From NCBI GenBank assembly GCA_002166865.1, contig NHTQ01000007.1:62001-126000 (forward strand): 64,000 nucleotides of DNA. The letters are read 5' to 3'. This stretch comes from Rhodobacteraceae bacterium WFHF2C18. Its GTDB lineage: Bacteria > Pseudomonadota > Alphaproteobacteria > Rhodobacterales > Rhodobacteraceae. A model generated the notes under the pieces. The model saw nothing but the letters and a program-made list of their open reading frames with translations. It did no database searches and was not told where the DNA came from. Of the stretch, positions 9,640-18,210 are shown piece by piece. The number at the start of each line of letters is the position of its first letter. Within the stretch, counting starts at the first letter, position 1. The translations under genes and the position numbers were made by a program.

Positions 9640-10932
9640 ATGGCCGACACCAAACTCGTCTCGAAGACGTTTCTGATCCTGCTGCGGTTCGGCCGCCGGC
9701 TCTGGGTGCGGGTGGCGCTGATGGCGCTGCTGGCGGTCCTGGCCTCGATCAGCGCGATCCTGTTCGACGCGCTGATCCCGCAGGTGCTGCGAGAGCGCTT
9801 CACCCCCGACGCGGTGATGCCCATCCTCACGATCCTGGCCTCGGGGATGCTGGCGGTCAGCACCTTTTCCCTCAACGTCATGGTCACGGCGCACCACGCC
9901 GCAGCCTCGCAGGCCACGCCGCGGGCGCATCGGATCCTGCTGGCGGACACCACGACCCAGACGGTGCTGGCCACCTTCATCGGCGCCTTCGTCTTCGCGC
10001 TCAGCGCGATCATCCTGTTCAAGGCGCGGCTGCATTCGCCGGGCGCCTCGGTCATGGTGCTGATCTTCACCGTCGCGGTGGTGGTGCTGGTGATCCTGGC
10101 GATGCTGCGCTGGATCGACCACCTGAGCGATCTGGGCAGCATGGACGCCACCCTGCGCCAGACGGAAGCCGAGGCGCGGGGCAGCCTGATGCAGACGCGC
10201 AGCACCCCCGCCCTGCGCGCCAACCCCTTGACGGAGGCGACGGTGATGCCCGAGGAAGCCGTGCCCCTGCCCAGCCCCGAGACGGGCTATCTGCAATTCA
10301 TCGATATCAAGAGCATGAGCGAAAGCCTGCAGTCGCCCGGGGCCGCCGTCTATCTGCACGTGCCGACGGGCCGCTTCGTGCTGGAGGGCCGCGCGGTCGG
10401 CTATGCCGCCGGTCTGACCGAGGCGGAACAGGACGCGGTGCTGGGCTGCCTGACCTTCGGGCAATACCGCACCTTCGAGCAGGACAGCACCTACGGGCTG
10501 CTTGTGCTGTCCGAGATCGCCTCGCGCGCGTTGTCGGCGGGGATCAACGACGCCGGAACCGCGATCGACGTGATCGCGCGGCAGGAACGCCTGTTGTGGG
10601 ACTGGGGCGAGGCCGCCAAGCCCAAGGATCCCGTCATCTTCGAGAGGATCTTCGTGCCCGAGATCGACCCGGGCGAAATGATCAAGGGCGCTTTCGGCAG
10701 CATCGCGCGCGACGGGGCCGACAAGATCGAGGTCGTGACACGCCTGCAGCACGCGCTGCGCTCGCTCGGCCACAGTTCGGATCCCGGCCTGGCCCGCGCC
10801 GCCGGGGAGATGGCCGACTTCGCCCGCGGTTATGCCGAGCAGGCCCTGGTGCTGGAGGCCGAGCGTGCGCGCCTGCAGCGTGCCCACGGGGGTGAAGAGC
10901 CGGTCGCCTCCACCCCGTCGCGCGCCGGCTGA
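9640..10932 (+). CDS. DUF2254 family membrane protein
   Basis: A predicted inner-membrane protein of 430 residues. At least three or four hydrophobic helices lie in the first 180 residues (for example LWVRVALMALLAVLASI and VVVLVILAMLRWIDHL), followed by a large soluble C-terminal region with YLQFID and QDSTYGLLVLSEIASRALS, typical of DUF2254. No biochemical function is established for the family. The ATG at 9640 is preceded by GGGAGG and lies at the family's N-terminus (MADTKLVSK); upstream codons to 9550 are not conserved. Confidence 0.85.
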   Translation: MADTKLVSKTFLILLRFGRRLWVRVALMALLAVLASISAILFDALIPQVLRERFTPDAVMPILTILASGMLAVSTFSLNVMVTAHHAAASQATPRAHRILLADTTTQTVLATFIGAFVFALSAIILFKARLHSPGASVMVLIFTVAVVVLVILAMLRWIDHLSDLGSMDATLRQTEAEARGSLMQTRSTPALRANPLTEATVMPEEAVPLPSPETGYLQFIDIKSMSESLQSPGAAVYLHVPTGRFVLEGRAVGYAAGLTEAEQDAVLGCLTFGQYRTFEQDSTYGLLVLSEIASRALSAGINDAGTAIDVIARQERLLWDWGEAAKPKDPVIFERIFVPEIDPGEMIKGAFGSIARDGADKIEVVTRLQHALRSLGHSSDPGLARAAGEMADFARGYAEQALVLEAERARLQRAHGGEEPVASTPSRAG

Positions 10933-11018
10933 GCGGCCTGGCACGGGTGCAGCGGCAGCCCCGCCGCGGCCCGGCCGGCCTGCATCGATGGGCCGCAACG
11001 GGATCCCGAACGCGCGCC

Positions 11019-12347
11019 CTATTTTTTTCGTGCGCGGATCACCTGCATCAACGGCAGCATTTGGGCCATATCCGGGCCCTGGGGCTGCCCCGTCAGGGCC
11101 TTCCTCAGTGGCATGAAGAGCGCCTTGCCCTTGCGGCCGGTGGCCTGCTTCACCTGCGCCGTCCACTTGGCCCAGCTTTCGTCGTCGTAGGGGCCTTCGG
11201 GCAGCATCTCCATCGCCTCGGCGACGAATTCGGCGTCCTCGTCCTCGATGACGGGATCGGCGCCGTCGCGGAACATGGTCCACCAGCCCTCGAGGTCGTT
11301 GAGGGTGGTGATATTCTCGCGCGTGACGTCCCAGAACCGTTCGGCCAGGTCCGCGGGCACGCCGAGCGTGGCGATGTAATCGCGCACCTCGGCGAAGTCG
11401 GTTTCGTGCAGCAAGCGCGCCGTCAGCGGGAACAGATCGCGCTCGTCGAACTTGGTGGGTGCGGCGCCGAACCGGGTGATGTCGAAGCCCTCGATCAGCG
11501 CGTCCATGTCATGGCGCAGTTCCACAGGATCGCTGGAGCCCAGGCGGGCCATCAGGCTCAGCAGCGCCATGGGATGCACGCCCCGCGCGCGCAGGTCGCG
11601 CAGCGCCAGGGTGCCAAAGCGCTTGGACAGGGATTCGCCCTGCGGACCGGTCAGCAGGGAATGGTGGGCAAAGCGCGGCACCGTGCCGTCCAGCGCCTCG
11701 ATGATCTGGATCTGGGTGGCGGTGTTGGTCACGTGGTCGGCACCGCGCACCACGTCCGTGACGCCCATCTCGGTGTCGTCCACGACCGAGGCCAGGGTAT
11801 AAAGAACCTGCCCGTCGCCGCGGATCAGCACGGGGTCGGAGACGCTGGCGGCGTCGATCGACTGCGGCCCCAGGATCGCGTCGTCCCAGACGATGCGTTC
11901 CTGCCGCAGCTTGAACCGCCAGTGCCCGTCACCGCGGGCGGCGCGCAGCTTTTCCTTCTCTGCCGCGTCGAGGGACAGCGCGGCGCGGTCATAGACCGGC
12001 GGGCGGCCCATGTTGAGCTGCTTCTTGCGCTTGAGATCCAGTTCGGTCGGGGTTTCGAAGCATTCGTAGAGCCGCCCCATCTCGCGCAGGCGGTCGGCCG
12101 CGGCGGAATAGCGATCCAACCTCTGCGACTGCCGCTCGACCCGGTCCCAGTGCAGGCCCAGCCACTCCAGGTCTTCCTTGATGGCGTCGACATATTCCTC
12201 TTTCGAGCGCTCGGGATCGGTGTCGTCGATGCGCAGGATGAAGGTGCCGCCCGCCTTGCGGGCAATGAGGAAGTTCATCAGCGCCGTGCGCAGGTTGCCC
12301 ACGTGCAGGTAACCGGTGGGCGAGGGGGCGAAGCGGGTGGTTGTCAT
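11019..12347 (-). CDS. gltX: Glutamate--tRNA ligase
   Basis: Class I aminoacyl-tRNA synthetase that charges tRNA-Glu, 442 residues. The HIGH-type motif is APSPTGYLHVGN (residues 7-18), and the KMSKS-type loop is present as ESLSKRFG. Length and motifs fit the shorter alphaproteobacterial GltX form. Many alphaproteobacteria carry two gltX copies, so this could be the second, specialised one; the window does not show another. Confidence 0.95.
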   Translation of the reverse strand: MTTTRFAPSPTGYLHVGNLRTALMNFLIARKAGGTFILRIDDTDPERSKEEYVDAIKEDLEWLGLHWDRVERQSQRLDRYSAAADRLREMGRLYECFETPTELDLKRKKQLNMGRPPVYDRAALSLDAAEKEKLRAARGDGHWRFKLRQERIVWDDAILGPQSIDAASVSDPVLIRGDGQVLYTLASVVDDTEMGVTDVVRGADHVTNTATQIQIIEALDGTVPRFAHHSLLTGPQGESLSKRFGTLALRDLRARGVHPMALLSLMARLGSSDPVELRHDMDALIEGFDITRFGAAPTKFDERDLFPLTARLLHETDFAEVRDYIATLGVPADLAERFWDVTRENITTLNDLEGWWTMFRDGADPVIEDEDAEFVAEAMEMLPEGPYDDESWAKWTAQVKQATGRKGKALFMPLRKALTGQPQGPDMAQMLPLMQVIRARKK

Positions 12348-12415
12348 GGCTCGGGCTCCTGGTTGGCGTGGGCCATGTCACAGGCGCGCCGCTTTGTCCA
12401 GATTGCGCGCGGGGC

Positions 12416-13762
12416 TTACCGCCTGCCGGGCCAGGCGCGGTGGTCGTCGTCTATGACGAAGGTGTGCGCATGACGGCGCTTGCCCGCATGGGCGCGCAGG
12501 TGCGGGTGGTCGGCCGGCAGGTCGGGGTGGCTGTGTTCCGGGGCCTCGGGCAGGTTCGCGGGCCAGACGGCCCGCGCCACCGCCACACCCGCCAGCGCGA
12601 CCGCGCCCAGAAGGCCGAGGGCACCGGCCATGCCAAGCGCCTCGCCTGCCCAGCCCGCCAGCGGGTAGGTGACCAGCCAGCAGGCGTGGCTGAGCGCGAA
12701 CTGCGCGGCGAAGACGGCGGGGCGGTCCGGCGGGTGGGCGGAGCGCCGCAGCAGCCGCCCCGCCGGCGTCAGCACCGCGGCATAGAGGCCCCCCGCCGCC
12801 ACCCAGGCCAGCAGGAAGACCGGCCAGGACGGCAGGCCCAGCAGCGCGAATGCGCCCGCCAGCAACAGCATCAGCGCCCCGAGCCCCTGCGCCCCGATGA
12901 GCATCAGGGGGCGGTCGCCCGCCCGCTCCACCAGGCGCGGGATCATCAACGCCGCCGTCATCGAGCCGGCACCGAAGGCGGCCATTGCCACCGCCAGGTC
13001 GGTCTCGGTCCCGTCCATGCCGGCACGGACGACGACCACGGTATTGACCAGCACGAAGGCCCCTGCCGCCGCAGCGGCCAGGTTGAGCGCCAAGAGACCG
13101 CGCAGGCGCGGCGTGGCCAGGTAGATGCGCGCGCCGCGCGTCAAACGCTCGCGAAAGGGCCGGGCCCGCGCATCCGGCGCCCGCTTGGGGACAGCGGCCA
13201 GCGCGACCAGCCCCGCCGAGGCCGCGAACCCCAGGACGGTGCCGGCGAAAAGCCCGTCATAGCGCATCACCGTCAGCAGCAAGGCGGCCAGCGCCGGGCT
13301 GGTGAGGTTTTCCAGATCATAGGCCAGCCGCGACAGGGACAGGGCGCGGGTATAGTCCCCTTCCTCCGGCAGGACATCCGGAATCGTGGCCTGGAAGCTG
13401 GGCGTGAAGGTGGCCGAGGCCGCCTGCAGCACGAAGATCAGCACGTAGACCTGCCAGACCTCGGTCACGAAGGGCAGGCAGAGCGCGACACCCGCGCGCA
13501 TCAGGTCGGCCCCGATGAGCACGGGCTTGCGCGGCAAGTGCTGCACCAGTGCCTGTGCCACGGGCGAAAGCCCGACATAGGCCACCATCTTGATCGTGTA
13601 GGCCGCCCCCAGCACCACCCCGGCCCGCGCGCCCGCCAGATCGTAGGCCAGAAGCCCCAGGGCCACGGTCAGCAGGCCCGTGCCCAACAGCGCGACCACC
13701 TGCGCGGAGAAAAGCGCGGCGTAGGTCCGGTTGCGCAGCACGGAAATCATGGGCCGCAGCAT
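12416..13762 (-). CDS. MFS transporter with histidine-rich C-terminal tail
   Basis: A major facilitator of about 448 residues with roughly twelve hydrophobic segments. The last 50 residues are hydrophilic and rich in histidine (EHSHPDLPADHPHLRAHAG, then RRHAHTFVIDDDHRAW), a cytoplasmic tail that could bind transition metals such as Ni, Co or Zn. Related MFS exporters with His tails are associated with metal efflux, but the substrate here is inferred only from that tail. The start at 13762 is preferred because a GGA lies seven bases upstream; 13750 is also possible. Confidence 0.85.
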   Translation of the reverse strand: MLRPMISVLRNRTYAALFSAQVVALLGTGLLTVALGLLAYDLAGARAGVVLGAAYTIKMVAYVGLSPVAQALVQHLPRKPVLIGADLMRAGVALCLPFVTEVWQVYVLIFVLQAASATFTPSFQATIPDVLPEEGDYTRALSLSRLAYDLENLTSPALAALLLTVMRYDGLFAGTVLGFAASAGLVALAAVPKRAPDARARPFRERLTRGARIYLATPRLRGLLALNLAAAAAGAFVLVNTVVVVRAGMDGTETDLAVAMAAFGAGSMTAALMIPRLVERAGDRPLMLIGAQGLGALMLLLAGAFALLGLPSWPVFLLAWVAAGGLYAAVLTPAGRLLRRSAHPPDRPAVFAAQFALSHACWLVTYPLAGWAGEALGMAGALGLLGAVALAGVAVARAVWPANLPEAPEHSHPDLPADHPHLRAHAGKRRHAHTFVIDDDHRAWPGRR

Positions 13763-13896
13763 AGCCGTCCGCGCCCTGCGGGCAAGACGGGGCGCGGTGC
13801 GGCGGCGTCGCGCCGGCGCGCTCACATTCCCGTGAAGCGCTCCGCACGGTGGGCGGCGATGCTCTATGCTTCCGTGCAGACAACAGGAGGATACGC

Positions 13897-14820
13897 ATGT
13901 CTCGAAGGATCACCCGCCGAACCGCCCTGTCCATGGCCGCCGCCCTGCCCCTTGCCGGAGCCGGGGGGCTTGGCCGCGCCGAGGCGCCCATGATGGGCCC
14001 CGGCATGAGCCGTTTCCGGCGCTTTCGCCTCGGCGGCTTCGAGGTCACGACGCTGCTGGCGGCCACGCGCACGGTGCCCGACCCGCAGAGCATCTTCGGC
14101 ATGGACGTCAGCGGAGAACGCTTCGCCGAAGTCTCGCGCGCCGCGCATATTCCCACGGACCGTGCACAGTTCTTCTTCACGCCGACGGTCGTGAATACCG
14201 GCAGCGAGCTTGTCCTGTTCGACACGGGCTACGGCGCCGAGGGAATCACCGGGGCGCTTGGGGCGGCGGGCTACAGCCCCGATCAGGTGGACGTGGTGGT
14301 CATCACCCACATGCATCCCGACCACATCGGGGGGTTGATGGCGGGTGGTGCCCCGACCTTCGCCAATGCCCGCTACGTGACAGGGGCCAAGGAGTTCGAC
14401 GCCTGGGCGGCGATGGACAACCAGGGGTTCGAGGCCAAGGTGCGCCCGCTGGCCGAGAAGACGACCATGATCGAGGACGGCGCGCGCGTGGCATCGGGGA
14501 TCACGGCCATGGCCGCCTTCGGCCATACGCCGGGGCACATGGTGTTCCTGTTGGAGAGCGAGGGCCAACAACTCCTGGTGGCCGCCGATTTCGCCAACCA
14601 CTACGTCTGGTCGCTTGCCTATCCGGACTGGCAGGTGAAGTTCGACATGGACGATGCGCAGGCGGCGGCCACGCGCAAGCGGCTGCTGGACATGCTGGCC
14701 AGCGAGCGCATGCCTTTCGTCGGTTACCACATGCCCTGGCCCGGGACCGGGTTTGTCGAGGCCGCGGGCGGGCGCTACCGCTACGTGCCGACCAGCTACC
14801 AGTTGATGCTGGGGGGCTGA
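13897..14820 (+). CDS. MBL-fold metallo-hydrolase, exported
   Basis: Metallo-beta-lactamase fold hydrolase, 307 residues. The zinc motif is HMHPDHIGG in the middle, with further ligands in FGHTPGH and AADFANH. The N-terminus (SRRITRRTALSMAAALPLAG) resembles a twin-arginine signal, so it probably acts in the periplasm. The start at 13897 is set by a perfect AGGAGG seven bases upstream. The substrate is unknown; lactonases and phosphodiesterases share the fold. Confidence 0.88.
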   Translation: MSRRITRRTALSMAAALPLAGAGGLGRAEAPMMGPGMSRFRRFRLGGFEVTTLLAATRTVPDPQSIFGMDVSGERFAEVSRAAHIPTDRAQFFFTPTVVNTGSELVLFDTGYGAEGITGALGAAGYSPDQVDVVVITHMHPDHIGGLMAGGAPTFANARYVTGAKEFDAWAAMDNQGFEAKVRPLAEKTTMIEDGARVASGITAMAAFGHTPGHMVFLLESEGQQLLVAADFANHYVWSLAYPDWQVKFDMDDAQAAATRKRLLDMLASERMPFVGYHMPWPGTGFVEAAGGRYRYVPTSYQLMLGG

Positions 14821-14884
14821 GGCCGGGCCAAATACATGGAATAAAAGGGTTTTCATTTTCGAAGTCGCCGCGCATACTGCGCGG

Positions 14885-15280
14885 ATGGCGATACGGGAAA
14901 CCAGTCTGGCCGAGTTCGAAAGGATCGCGCGGGAAACCGTCGAGGCCCTGCCCGATCCCTTCCGGCGCGGCGCCGCGGAGGTGGCGCTGCGGGTGGAGGA
15001 CTGGCCGCCCAAGCCGGTCCTGGACGACCTGGGAATGGCGGACCCCTGGGAGCTCACCGGGCTCTACGAGGGGACCCCGATGACCGAGAAATCCGTTTAC
15101 GATCAGCCCCTTGCCCCCGACACCGTGTGGCTTTTCCGGCAACCCATCCTGGCGGAATGGCGCGCCCGCGGCGATGTCAGCCTTGAGCGCCTGGTGGCCC
15201 ATGTGACCATTCACGAATTCGCCCATCACTTCGGCTGGTCGGATGCCGACATCGCCGCCATCGACCGCTGGTGGGAATGA
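14885..15280 (+). CDS. Small zincin-like metallopeptidase family protein
   Basis: A 131-residue protein with the zinc-binding motif HEFAHHFGW near the C-terminus (HExxH), and the general layout of the short zincin-like family PF06262. The third zinc ligand would be the aspartate of SDADI just after the motif. Function in these short zincins is not established. It is followed by a strong hairpin. Confidence 0.82.
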   Translation: MAIRETSLAEFERIARETVEALPDPFRRGAAEVALRVEDWPPKPVLDDLGMADPWELTGLYEGTPMTEKSVYDQPLAPDTVWLFRQPILAEWRARGDVSLERLVAHVTIHEFAHHFGWSDADIAAIDRWWE

Positions 15281-15293
15281 GCCCGCGAGGGGA

Positions 15294-15319
15294 CCGTACG
15301 GGCCGTCCGGCCCGTACGG
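15294..15319 (+). terminator. Perfect hairpin after the zincin gene
   Basis: An 11-bp perfect stem (CCGTACGGGCC / GGCCCGTACGG) with a 4-base loop starts 14 bases after the stop codon. No T-run follows. The position fits a transcription terminator. Confidence 0.6.
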
Positions 15320-15345
15320 GTTGTCCGTACCGGGCCGGGGCGGAG

Positions 15346-15567
15346 GTGACGGGCGGCCTGGAGGCCCCGGCTCGGGGGCCGGGGCGGTCGGTGACGGGTG
15401 GCCTGGAGGCCCCGGCGCGGGGGCCGGGGCGGAGGTGACGGGTGGCCTGGAGGCCCCGGCTCGGAGGCCGGGGCGGAGGTGTCGGTTTGACTGGAGGCCC
15501 CGGCGCGGGGGCCGGGGCGGTCGGTGACAGGTGGCCTGGAGGCCCCGGCGCGGGGGCCGGGGCGGGG
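15346..15567. repeat. Five tandem GC-rich 44-45 bp repeats
   Basis: Five head-to-tail copies start at 15346, 15391, 15435, 15479 and 15524. Each begins GTGACGGG or a variant, continues with CCTGGAGGCCCCGGC and ends GGGGCCGGGGCGG. Every unit contains an inverted repeat (GCCCCGGC / GCCGGGGC) able to form an 8-bp hairpin. Copy 4 is the most diverged. There are no unique spacers. The array fills the gap between a plus-strand gene and the 3' end of a minus-strand gene. Confidence 0.9.
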
Positions 15568-15569
15568 CG

Positions 15570-16118
15570 TCAGTCGGTCATCGGGGGCAGGTCCACCGAG
15601 ACCTCGACGCGCGCGGCGACGGCCTGGGCCTCGTCGGCCACCTGCGGGTCGTCGGCGTAATCGGTCACGCGCAGGAAGGTGCCCTCGACCGTCGCCGTCA
15701 GCGCATCGCCGTCGAGCGAGAAATCCGCAATCTCGCCCTCGCCGCCGTCGGCCCCCATCACCAGCGGCGAATCGTAGCCGCGCGCGTCGAAGACCTCGGC
15801 CGAGAGCAGGTGCATGCCGTCACCGCGTTCCTGCATGGTGACCTGCGCCATCGGCCGGCCCGGGGTGCCGTCCTCGGCCACCGTCCGGCCCAGCACGTTG
15901 ATGGTCAGGAAATCGCCCATGATCATCCGCCGCTCGGCGAAGGCGCGCGCCGTCTCGATGTCGTAGGGCACGACCAGATCGAGGGTCTCGTCGCCCAGTT
16001 CCACGGTCATCGTGCCCATCGCCTCGTACCGCTCGGCAAGCTCGGCGGCGGCCGGGGGGCTCGGGGTGGTCGCGCCCAGGCCGGCGGCAAGGGCGAAGGC
16101 GACGAACAGGCGGGTCAT
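15570..16118 (-). CDS. Secreted protein of unknown function
   Basis: 182 residues with a clear Sec signal peptide (about residues 1-25, cleavage after PPAAA or nearby). The mature part is acidic and has no motif that I recognise. It contains a repeated beta-like pattern (GDETLDLVVPYDIETARAF) but no cysteines. Its stop codon directly abuts the tandem repeat array. Function unknown. Confidence 0.75.
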   Translation of the reverse strand: MTRLFVAFALAAGLGATTPSPPAAAELAERYEAMGTMTVELGDETLDLVVPYDIETARAFAERRMIMGDFLTINVLGRTVAEDGTPGRPMAQVTMQERGDGMHLLSAEVFDARGYDSPLVMGADGGEGEIADFSLDGDALTATVEGTFLRVTDYADDPQVADEAQAVAARVEVSVDLPPMTD

Positions 16119-16398
16119 GGCGGCCTCCGATCAGCGGATGGTCGGTGCGAGCCTAGCATTCCCCGGCGGCGCGGGAAACCGGCACGCGGCCGGTCTCGGG
16201 GCCTGCGGACCGGCCGGGCCAATGCCGGCACCGGTCGCGATCATCGGGCAGCATGATCGCCTGCGGCCCCGTTACGGGGCCTTGGCCGCGCGGGCGCGGC
16301 GGCAAGGACCGGGATGATGAACGCAAGCCGGCGCGCAGCAGCCGGTGATTCCGGCCCGGGGCGTCGGGCCGCCGGAAAACCTGCGCAACCGGCGGCGG

Positions 16399-18057
16399 CT
16401 ATCCCTCCTCGCGCCAGCGGTTGACGATGGGGTAGCGGCGGTCGGGCCCGAAGGCCCGGGTGGACAGGCGCGGGCCGGGCGCGGCCTGGAAGCGCTTGTA
16501 TTCGGAGGTGTAGAGCAGATGCTCGACCTTCCTGGCGGCGCCGTGGTCGAAACCCGCGGCGACGCAGTCCGCGACGGATCCCTCCTGGTCCACCAGGATG
16601 TCCAGGATGCCGTCCAGCACGTCATAGGGCGGCAGGCTGTCCTGATCGCGCTGGTCCGGGGCCAGCTCGGCCGAGGGCGGCTTGTCGATGATGCTGGCGG
16701 GGATCACGGTGCCCGCCGGCCCCTTCATCCAGCCGCGGTGGTTGGCGTTGCGCCAGCGGCTGATCGCGAACACGCGGGTCTTGTAGAGGTCCTTGATCGG
16801 GTTGAAGCCGCCGGACATGTCGCCGTAGATCGTGGCGTAGCCCACCGCCACCTCGGACTTGTTGCCGGTGGTCAGCAGCATCTCGCCGAACTTGTTGGAA
16901 AAGGCCATGAGCAGCAGGCCGCGCAGGCGGGACTGGATGTTTTCCTCGGTGATGTCGGGGGCGCGGCCCTCGAAGAAGGGGGCGAGCGTTTCGGTGACCG
17001 CCGCCCGGGCCGGGCCGATGGGCACGAAATCGTAGCGGCAGCCGAGCGTCCGCGCGAGCGCCTGCGCATCTTCCAGCGAGGCCTGCGAGGTGTATTCCGA
17101 GGGCAGCATGACGCAGTGCACGTGCTCGGGGCCGAGCGCGTCCACCGCGATGGTGGCCACCAGCGCGCTGTCGATGCCGCCCGAAAGCCCGAGCACGACC
17201 CGGGAAAAGCCCGACTTGGCCAGGTAATCGCGCAGCGCCAGGCACATGGCGGTGTAATCCTGTTCCAGCGCATCGGGGACATGGGCCAGCGTGCCCTTCT
17301 CGGCCCGCCAGCCTTCGGCGGTGCGGGTCATGTCGAGATGGGCGATCGCCTCCTCGAACAGGGGCATCTGCAGGGCCAGCTCGCCGCCCGGGTTCAGCAC
17401 GAAACTGCCCCCGTCGAAGACCTGGTCGTCCTGCCCGCCCACGAGGTTGAGGTAGACGAGCGGCAGGCCCGTCTCGACCACGCGGGCCACCATCAGCGAC
17501 TGCCGGGTGGAGAGCTTGCCGCGGTAATAGGGCGAGCCGTTGGGCACCAGCAGGAGCTCGGCGCCCGTCTCGGCCAAGGTTTCGGCGACGTCCTCGTACC
17601 AGCTGTCCTCGCAGATGGGCGATCCGATGCGCAGCCCCGATACCGCGTAGGGGCCGTTCACCGGGCCCGAGGCATAGAGGCGCTTTTCGTCGAAGACGGT
17701 CTCGTTGGGCAGGTGATGCTTGGTCACGACGGCAGCGACCGCGCCGTCCTTGAGGATGTAGTAGCCGTTGAAGAGCTGCGCGCCCTCAAGCACCGGCCCG
17801 CCGATGGCCAGCGCCGGCCCCTCGGCGCAGTCGCGGGCCAGGCCCTGGATCGCGGCGATGGCGGCCTGGTGGAACACGGGCTTCTGGACAAGATCCTGCG
17901 GCTGGTAGCCGGTGATGAACATCTCCGGCAGGGCCACCAGCGCGGCACCGGCATCGCGGCCGGCCGCCCAGGCCTTGCGCGCCAGGATGGCGTTGCCGTC
18001 GATGTCGCCCACCGTCGCGTTGAGCTGCGCCAATGTCAGGCGGACCTTGTCGGCCAT
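16399..18057 (-). CDS. nadE: Glutamine-dependent NAD+ synthetase
   Basis: Converts deamido-NAD+ to NAD+ with ATP and glutamine, the last step of NAD synthesis. The 552-residue chain has an N-terminal nitrilase-type amidase domain with triad Glu45 (LPEMF), Lys113 (VTKHHLPN) and Cys149 (SPICEDSW). A C-terminal synthetase domain has the pyrophosphate loop SGGIDS at 292-297. All catalytic residues are present, so it should use glutamine rather than depend on free ammonia. Confidence 0.96.
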   Translation of the reverse strand: MADKVRLTLAQLNATVGDIDGNAILARKAWAAGRDAGAALVALPEMFITGYQPQDLVQKPVFHQAAIAAIQGLARDCAEGPALAIGGPVLEGAQLFNGYYILKDGAVAAVVTKHHLPNETVFDEKRLYASGPVNGPYAVSGLRIGSPICEDSWYEDVAETLAETGAELLLVPNGSPYYRGKLSTRQSLMVARVVETGLPLVYLNLVGGQDDQVFDGGSFVLNPGGELALQMPLFEEAIAHLDMTRTAEGWRAEKGTLAHVPDALEQDYTAMCLALRDYLAKSGFSRVVLGLSGGIDSALVATIAVDALGPEHVHCVMLPSEYTSQASLEDAQALARTLGCRYDFVPIGPARAAVTETLAPFFEGRAPDITEENIQSRLRGLLLMAFSNKFGEMLLTTGNKSEVAVGYATIYGDMSGGFNPIKDLYKTRVFAISRWRNANHRGWMKGPAGTVIPASIIDKPPSAELAPDQRDQDSLPPYDVLDGILDILVDQEGSVADCVAAGFDHGAARKVEHLLYTSEYKRFQAAPGPRLSTRAFGPDRRYPIVNRWREEG

Positions 18058-18210
18058 CGCGTCCCCCGTTCATGCCGTCCTGCGCCGGATTTAGCAGATC
18101 ACGTGGCGAGGGAAAGCCGATTTGGCCAAAACCCGTTGCGACGGCGTGCCCGGTCCACTAGATTTTGGGCATTCGCGCACATCGCGCGGGCAGGGTATCC
18201 AGGGGCACAC

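Noticed and set aside
15346..15567. CRISPR array
   Set aside because: Units are contiguous with no unique spacers, and no cas gene is nearby.
16345..18210. Long plus-strand frame leading into the MORN gene
   Set aside because: It is antisense to nadE. The signal peptide and ribosome binding site show that the MORN gene starts at 18211.
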